From NCBI GenBank assembly GCA_045617625.1, contig JAZLJA010000022.1, positions 1 to 64,000 of the forward strand: 64,000 nt of DNA, in the 5' to 3' direction. A program made the translations under genes and the position numbers. Source of the stretch: Firm-04 sp045617625 (GTDB lineage: Bacteria > Bacillota > Clostridia > Oscillospirales > Ruminococcaceae). The first letter of the stretch is position 1. Each line of letters starts with the position of its first letter. Below are positions 58,893 through 64,000 of the stretch, piece by piece. The notes beneath the pieces were generated by a model. The model was not told the origin of the DNA. It did no database searches and was given only the letters and a program-made list of their open reading frames with translations.

Positions 58893-60965
58893 ATGAAAAA
58901 AACTCTTTCTCTGCTTAGTGCTTTGGCTGTCTGCACCTCTGCACTAAATGTGCCCATCTTCACGACTGCAGCACAATCCGAAGACACAGTCTATCCGTTC
59001 ACACGCATTGATGCGGAAGCCATGAGTGATGCAAATGGCATTTCCCTCAATGCGGACGGGACTGCTGTTACCGCCATTTCATCGGGTGACTGGATCTGCT
59101 TTCAAAATGTAGATTTCGGCGAAGGCGCAACCACGTTCACCGCAAAAGTTGCATCTGCCGCCAACGGCGGTACCATCGAAATCCACCTCGACAGTCCAAT
59201 AGGTCCGATTGTCGGTGTGGTCACAGTGCCCGCAACAGGCGGTGTGGATCAATGGCAGGAAGCCTCCGTTTATATCAGCGGTGCCGCCGATGTCCATGAT
59301 CTCTATTTCCGTTTTTCGGGCAGTGGTGATTCCATGTTCGAGTTTGATTCATGGCAGTTTGACAACCGAGAAGTTGCATCTTCCCGTCCCAACGGCAATA
59401 TGCTCACCCCTGCGGACGACACTTCTCTGCTGCTGCACAGCACATTCGAGGGCAGTGCAGATAACTGGACAGGCAGAGGCGATGCGAGCGTCGAAGCAAG
59501 CACCAAAGCAGCTTTGACAGGCAGCGGTTCTCTTTCCTGTTCCGGCAGAGCCGCATCATGGAACGGTGCAGCCATTGAACTTCCTTCCTCATTCACTGCC
59601 GGAACGGCTTACAGCTTCAGTGCCAATGTCATGTATGAGAAAGGCAAGAACACTGACACCTATCACCTGACACTGCAATATAACAGCGGCGGCGAAGCAC
59701 AGTATGACAAGATCGCAACAGTAACGGCAGTCAAAGGTGACTGGATACAGCTTGCGAATACAAGCTACACCATTCCCGCAGATGCCACCGATATGGTTCT
59801 TTATGTGGAAACGGAAACCAGCACCAGTGCGTTTTATCTTGATGAAGTTGCAATCGCGGCAGAAGGTGTCTCGATTTCCAGCGGTGCAAGTTCAAGCTTC
59901 GTGCTTGGCGACGCAAACGGAAACGGCTTCATTGATGCCGGTGACCTTTCTCTTGCAAAACGCGGTTTGCTGAAAGAAGCGTTTGACACATATCGGCAGG
60001 AATTTGCTTCCGATGTCAACCAGAGCGGCACCGTCACGATTGCCGATGTCGTCTGGATTCACAAATTCCTGATGCTTGGCGAAACTGTATATCCCGAAAA
60101 AGCAGCCCCTGAAAATCCCACAAGCGTGCCGGATGACTTTGAATATGATCCCGCACTGCAATATAAAGCCTGTCCCGATTACTACTTCAACCCTTGCGAT
60201 CAGGCAGGAACCATAAAAAAGGAATCCTATAACAGCATCAACGGTCAGAAATCCCTCTGGGTCTATACACCATATGGTTACGACCCGAGTCAGCAATACA
60301 ATATCTTCTATCTGATGCACGGCGGCGGCGAGAACGAAAACCTGCTGTTCAGTGATGAAGTTCGTCTGAAAGAAATGCTTGACCACGCAATCGCGGAAGA
60401 AAAGCTCAACCCGCTGATCGTTGTCACCCCGACTTTCAACGGCGGCAACTGCTCAGCTGAAACATTCTATCAGGAATTCCGTGCAAGCGTTGTTCCGTTC
60501 GTGGAATCGAAATATTCCACCTATGCCGAGGACACTACCGCAGAAGGCATCGAAGCCTCCAGAATGCATCGTGCATACGGCGGTTTCTCGATGGGCGGCG
60601 TTTCCACATGGGCGGTCATGAAAAACTGCCTTGACATGGTCGGCTACTTCATGCCGCTTTCGGGTGACCACTGGGGCGCAAATTCTGCTGAAGCAAAAGC
60701 ACAGGATATCGCTAATGCCATAAATGCTTCCGGCTACGAAAAAGACCAGTATTTCATTTTTGCGGCAACAGGTTCCGATGATATCGCATACCCGAACATC
60801 AACCCGCAGATTCAGGCAATGAAAAATATGCCGCAGTTCATATACACCTCTGACTTCTCGCAGGGCAACCTTTACTTCATGGTTGCACCCGGTCTGACGC
60901 ACTGGTGGGGCTATGTCAGACACTATGTCATAGAAGCCCTTCCTTACTTCTTCCACAACACCTGA
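58893..60965 (+). CDS. Secreted CBM6-CBM22-dockerin-CE1 xylan esterase
   Basis: 690 residues, GGGAGA ribosome site. Signal peptide 1-28. CBM6-like module 36-157 (TRIDAEAMSDANGISLNADG); CBM22-like module about 180-324 (FEGSADNWTGRGDASVEAST); internal type I dockerin about 336-395 (loops DANGNGFIDAGD and DVNQSGTVTIAD); C-terminal CE1 esterase about 440-690, with IFYLMHGGGENE (oxyanion region), nucleophile Ser566 in GGFSMGGVSTW, and His near PGLTHWWGY. CE1 enzymes remove acetyl or feruloyl groups from xylan. First of a two-gene unit with GH43. Confidence 0.93.
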   Translation: MKKTLSLLSALAVCTSALNVPIFTTAAQSEDTVYPFTRIDAEAMSDANGISLNADGTAVTAISSGDWICFQNVDFGEGATTFTAKVASAANGGTIEIHLDSPIGPIVGVVTVPATGGVDQWQEASVYISGAADVHDLYFRFSGSGDSMFEFDSWQFDNREVASSRPNGNMLTPADDTSLLLHSTFEGSADNWTGRGDASVEASTKAALTGSGSLSCSGRAASWNGAAIELPSSFTAGTAYSFSANVMYEKGKNTDTYHLTLQYNSGGEAQYDKIATVTAVKGDWIQLANTSYTIPADATDMVLYVETETSTSAFYLDEVAIAAEGVSISSGASSSFVLGDANGNGFIDAGDLSLAKRGLLKEAFDTYRQEFASDVNQSGTVTIADVVWIHKFLMLGETVYPEKAAPENPTSVPDDFEYDPALQYKACPDYYFNPCDQAGTIKKESYNSINGQKSLWVYTPYGYDPSQQYNIFYLMHGGGENENLLFSDEVRLKEMLDHAIAEEKLNPLIVVTPTFNGGNCSAETFYQEFRASVVPFVESKYSTYAEDTTAEGIEASRMHRAYGGFSMGGVSTWAVMKNCLDMVGYFMPLSGDHWGANSAEAKAQDIANAINASGYEKDQYFIFAATGSDDIAYPNINPQIQAMKNMPQFIYTSDFSQGNLYFMVAPGLTHWWGYVRHYVIEALPYFFHNT

Positions 60966-61061
60966 CCGAATCCGAAAAAGAAACAGATAGAAACAGAAAA
61001 AAGAGAGAAAAGTATTTAAGTTGGCAATTCCCAAAAAACAAATCTCAGGGGGAAAGAGAAT

Positions 61062-63431
61062 ATGAAGTTCAAATTCAAAAAGCTGATTTCCGCTGCACTT
61101 GCCTGTGCATTTCTCACAGGCAATGCACTGGAAATCCCGCCAGTCAATCCTTTGACTGCCACCGCGGCAACTTCGGTTGTCAACAACCCGATCATCTGGT
61201 CTGATGTTCCCGATGATGACGTGATCCGTGTGGGTGATACCTATTATATGGTAAGCACGACCATGTTTTTCAGCCCGGGCGCGCCCATCATGAAATCGAA
61301 AGACCTCGTATCGTGGGAAATCTGCAACTATGTCTATGACACCTATGCAAATGGCGACACACAGAACCTCACCAACGGCAAACATGACTATGCGCACGGG
61401 CAATGGGCTGCAAGTCTCCGTTACTACGAAGGCACATACTATGTGTTCTTCGGAAGTTACGGCAGCAACCAATCATATATCTACAAAACGGATGACATTG
61501 AAAACGGCACATGGACAAGAAGTGCAATCAACGGAATGTATCATGATGCTTCGATGATGATCGGAGACAACGGCAGAAACTATCTGGTCTACGGCGGCGG
61601 CGGTGAAATCAAAATCAAAGAGTTGAACTCCGAGATGACAGGTTTCAAAAACGGCGGCGTCGATCAGACGATCATCAAAACAGGTCTTTCCAACCTTGCA
61701 GGTGAAGGTTCGCATATCCAGAAGATCGGCGATTACTATTATGTATTCCTGATTGCATGGCCGAATGGTTCAGGACGTATCGAACTTTGCTACAGAAGCA
61801 AGAGTATCACAGGTCCTTACGAAGGAAAAACCGTTCTGAACTCCAACCTCGGCAGCTACGGCGGCGGCGTTGCACAGGGCGGCATCGTTGATACCCCTGA
61901 CGGAAAATGGTGGGGACTCCTTTTTGAAGACCACGGTTCTGTCGGTCGTGTTCCGGTTCTGGTCCCCGTCACATGGCAGGATAACTGGCCGATCATGGGT
62001 GTGAACGGAAAAGCACCTGTCACCATCACGGTTGACGGTGACTATAAGGGCACACACCTTGCAGTCAGTGATGATTTCACCTACGATGCCAACAAACTGA
62101 AACTCGAATGGCAGTGGAACCATAATCCTGACAATTCCGCATGGTCTGTCACCGATCGTCCCGGTTTTCTCCGCCTTTACAACAAATCCAAAGCAAATGA
62201 TTTGCTCTGGGCACGCAACACATTGACCATGCGTACCGAAGGTCCTGCCTGCACAAGCTGGGTCAAGCTCGATACATCCGGTATGAAAAACGGCGACCAT
62301 GCAGGTCTGTCCGCTTTCCAGTTCAACTACGGAAATATCGGCGTTTACATCGGCAATGATGGCAGCCGCCATGTATATATGGCGAAAAACGGCGGCTATT
62401 CGTCGGGTGACATCTCGAAGAGCAGCACCAAAATCATTGCCGAAAAGAACATCTCCGAAAAAGAAATCTACCTCAAAGTCGACTTCAAATTCAACAACGT
62501 GGATGGTAATTTCAACTCCTCAGGCAACATTGACAAGGCAAACTTCTACTACTCTACCGACGGAAACAACTGGACAAAACTCGGTGAGGAACTCGGAATG
62601 ACCTATGACCTCAAGATGTTCACAGGCTACCGCAGTGCTCTTTACAGCTATCCGACCCAGAATACCGGCGGCTATGCAGATTTCGACTATTTTGAATACG
62701 AGCGTGCTGACTGGAATGTTCCGGTTGTGATTGATCCTGATGAAAACGGCTACTACTATCGCAACACCTTTGAAGGCAAAACCGATTCCTGGAGCGGCAG
62801 AGGCTCCGCGAGTGTTGCAGTCAGCGGAGATGTAAAATTTGAGGGTGAAAAATCCCTGTTCGTCAGCGGCAGAGAATCTGCATGGAACGGCGCATCCCGC
62901 GCACTTCCCGCAGGTGCATTCAAAGCAGGCGAAACATACAGCTTCAGTGCCAATATTATGTATCCGGACGGTGAAGCGACTGACACCTTCTATATGAAGA
63001 TACAGTATCAGGACGCATCCGGTGAGACAATTTATGACAGCGTTTCTGAAGTGACAGCAACCAAAGGTGAATGGATCCAGCTCGCCAACACCGCATACAC
63101 GATTCCCTCTGATGCAAGCAATGTCTATATTTACATTGAGACCGCAGAATCCACAGTTGATTTCTACATAGATGATGCGATCGGTGCAATCAAAGACACG
63201 GAAATTCCGGGTGCCGGTACACCTGACATTGAATTCTTGCTCGGTGACCTCGATGACAACGGCATTGTCAATGCGATTGACCTGACACTTGCAAAACGCG
63301 GCTGTCTTGAAGGCAAGTTTGACAGCAAAGCACATCAGCTTGCTGCTGACATGAACGCAGACGGCAGCGTCGAAGCCGCAGATATCGAGATTCTTCGTGA
63401 TTACATCATCGGCAAAACTACAAAATTCTGA
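61062..63431 (+). CDS. Secreted GH43-CBM22-dockerin xylosidase/arabinofuranosidase
   Basis: 789 residues. Signal peptide ~1-36. GH43 propeller (about 37-330) with the three acidic residues in WSDVPDDDVIRVGDTYYM, YHDASMMIG and GEGSHIQKIGDYYYVF. A GH43-type C-terminal beta-sandwich follows (about 345-550, DDFTYDANKLKLEWQWNHNP). Then a CBM22-like module (about 565-712) that closely matches the one in the CE1 protein (AWNGA, AGETYSFSANIMY), and a dockerin (725-785; DLDDNGIVNAID and DMNADGSVEAAD). It trims xylose or arabinose side groups or xylooligosaccharides; specificity is not readable. 96 bp after the CE1 gene, probably cotranscribed. Confidence 0.92.
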   Translation: MKFKFKKLISAALACAFLTGNALEIPPVNPLTATAATSVVNNPIIWSDVPDDDVIRVGDTYYMVSTTMFFSPGAPIMKSKDLVSWEICNYVYDTYANGDTQNLTNGKHDYAHGQWAASLRYYEGTYYVFFGSYGSNQSYIYKTDDIENGTWTRSAINGMYHDASMMIGDNGRNYLVYGGGGEIKIKELNSEMTGFKNGGVDQTIIKTGLSNLAGEGSHIQKIGDYYYVFLIAWPNGSGRIELCYRSKSITGPYEGKTVLNSNLGSYGGGVAQGGIVDTPDGKWWGLLFEDHGSVGRVPVLVPVTWQDNWPIMGVNGKAPVTITVDGDYKGTHLAVSDDFTYDANKLKLEWQWNHNPDNSAWSVTDRPGFLRLYNKSKANDLLWARNTLTMRTEGPACTSWVKLDTSGMKNGDHAGLSAFQFNYGNIGVYIGNDGSRHVYMAKNGGYSSGDISKSSTKIIAEKNISEKEIYLKVDFKFNNVDGNFNSSGNIDKANFYYSTDGNNWTKLGEELGMTYDLKMFTGYRSALYSYPTQNTGGYADFDYFEYERADWNVPVVIDPDENGYYYRNTFEGKTDSWSGRGSASVAVSGDVKFEGEKSLFVSGRESAWNGASRALPAGAFKAGETYSFSANIMYPDGEATDTFYMKIQYQDASGETIYDSVSEVTATKGEWIQLANTAYTIPSDASNVYIYIETAESTVDFYIDDAIGAIKDTEIPGAGTPDIEFLLGDLDDNGIVNAIDLTLAKRGCLEGKFDSKAHQLAADMNADGSVEAADIEILRDYIIGKTTKF

Positions 63432-63440
63432 AATACAAAA

Positions 63441-63478
63441 AAATCCCGCATTCGGAACATCATCCGAATGCGGGATTT
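63441..63478. terminator. Bidirectional terminator
   Basis: 16-bp arms AAATCCCGCATTCGGA and complement, six-base loop, between GH43 and trpA. Confidence 0.92.
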
Positions 63479-63484
63479 CTTTAT

Positions 63485-64000
63485 TCACTGCATCGCAGCA
63501 AGAAATTCTTTCGCGGTTTCTGCAATGTGCGAAGCTGCTTCTTTTCCATACTTGCAGCAGATTTCTGTGAACGCAAGATCAACAATAACACCCTCAGCAT
63601 ACTTTGCCATTTCAGCGGCAATCGCAGGAGTGTTGACACCCATACCGATTGCACACGGGAGTGAAGTATAGCGACGAATCTCATCCATCATCTCACCGAT
63701 ATCGGTTTTCTTTTCAGCTGTGCCGATTCCCGATACAACATAGACAAAACCAACAGCCGCAGCACCGATGCGTGCAATACGTTTCTCTGAAGTTGGTGCA
63801 ATCATGGAAATCAAATCAACGCCCAACGGTTTGAAAGCAGCATCAAACTCGTCACGTTCCTCAAGCGGTACATCAGGAATAATTATGCCCGAAACGGCAA
63901 CATCCTGACAGCACTTCGCAAACCGATCCATACCATAAGAAAAAACAACATTTGCATAAGTCTGAATCAGAATGGGAATCGACACTGTTTTGCGAAGATC
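63485..64000 (-). CDS. trpA: Tryptophan synthase alpha chain, partial (N-terminus beyond right edge)
   Basis: The visible ~171 residues are the C-terminal two thirds of TrpA: RKTVSIPILIQTYANVVFSY, GIIIPDVPLEERDEFDAAF, LISMIAPTSEKRIARI, GFVYVVSGIGT and AIGMGVNTPAIAAEMAKYAE. It cleaves indole-3-glycerol phosphate to indole, which passes to TrpB. A GTG at 63985 is in frame, but the reading frame stays open to the edge with TrpA-like sequence, so the true start is outside. Earlier trp genes would lie to the right. Confidence 0.95.
   Translation of the reverse strand, partial: DLRKTVSIPILIQTYANVVFSYGMDRFAKCCQDVAVSGIIIPDVPLEERDEFDAAFKPLGVDLISMIAPTSEKRIARIGAAAVGFVYVVSGIGTAEKKTDIGEMMDEIRRYTSLPCAIGMGVNTPAIAAEMAKYAEGVIVDLAFTEICCKYGKEAASHIAETAKEFLAAMQ

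Overview
The window looks like chromosomal DNA of a fibre-degrading Ruminococcus-type Firmicute (R. flavefaciens / R. champanellensis / R. albus group). This is inferred from gene content. Six proteins carry type I dockerin modules, and one more has half a dockerin. They sit beside a GH9 cellulase, a GH43 xylosidase/arabinofuranosidase, CE1 and CE2 esterases, and a GH26 mannanase with a GH130 mannoside phosphorylase. Housekeeping genes (DAP dehydrogenase, secA, tex, argS, HU) are of low-GC Gram-positive type. Promoters are mostly sigma-A like with 17-bp spacers. I see no insertion sequence, prophage, CRISPR array, tRNA or rRNA gene.

Layout. 1-6448 (minus): a giant leucine-rich-repeat protein without a signal peptide, running off the left edge. 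6.6-10.3 kb (minus): a dockerin-tagged beta-helix carbohydrate-binding protein and Tex. 10.7-14 kb (plus): a D-Ala-D-Ala-ligase-like ATP-grasp protein, a DUF1934 protein and argS. 14.3-21.5 kb (plus): a PucR/CdaR-type regulator, then ftsE-ftsX, two tandem LytM (M23) hydrolases and an S41 protease, which form a cell-division/wall-remodelling block. 21.7-28 kb (plus): a mannan block (membrane-anchored GH26, GH130), then polyphosphate kinase and an AI-2E family exporter. 28.1-36.9 kb: two more beta-helix carbohydrate-binding paralogues flank a histidine-kinase remnant, an HTH-cupin-acyl-CoA-ligase fusion preceded by a T-box riboswitch, endonuclease III and a DUF4416 gene. 37-42.5 kb: potassium channel, HU with a histone-H1-like partner, ddh, an AEC transporter and rarA. 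42.5-49.4 kb (minus): a dockerin-NAGPA protein, a GH9-CBM3c-dockerin cellulase and secA. 49.6-56.3 kb: galK-murD-GT2 operon, half-dockerin CE2 esterase, trmK-nif3. 56.4-63.4 kb: an ECF sigma/anti-sigma pair divergent from a CE1-GH43 xylan-degradation pair. The right edge cuts trpA.

How it works together (inference). Secreted dockerin enzymes would dock on a scaffoldin encoded elsewhere and attack cellulose and acetylated/feruloylated xylan. The non-dockerin mannanase stays on the membrane and feeds an intracellular phosphorylase. The ECF sigma/anti-sigma pair is placed to control the xylan genes. The strongest unusual item is the T-box leader in front of an acyl-CoA ligase fusion. It would tie activation of an organic acid to the charging state of a tRNA, which makes sense in rumen Ruminococcus that build amino acids from branched-chain or aryl acids. 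Other items worth a look are the giant LRR protein with two kinds of internal repeat, the Ddl homologue that has lost substrate-side residues, and the short coupled ORF before the mannanase.
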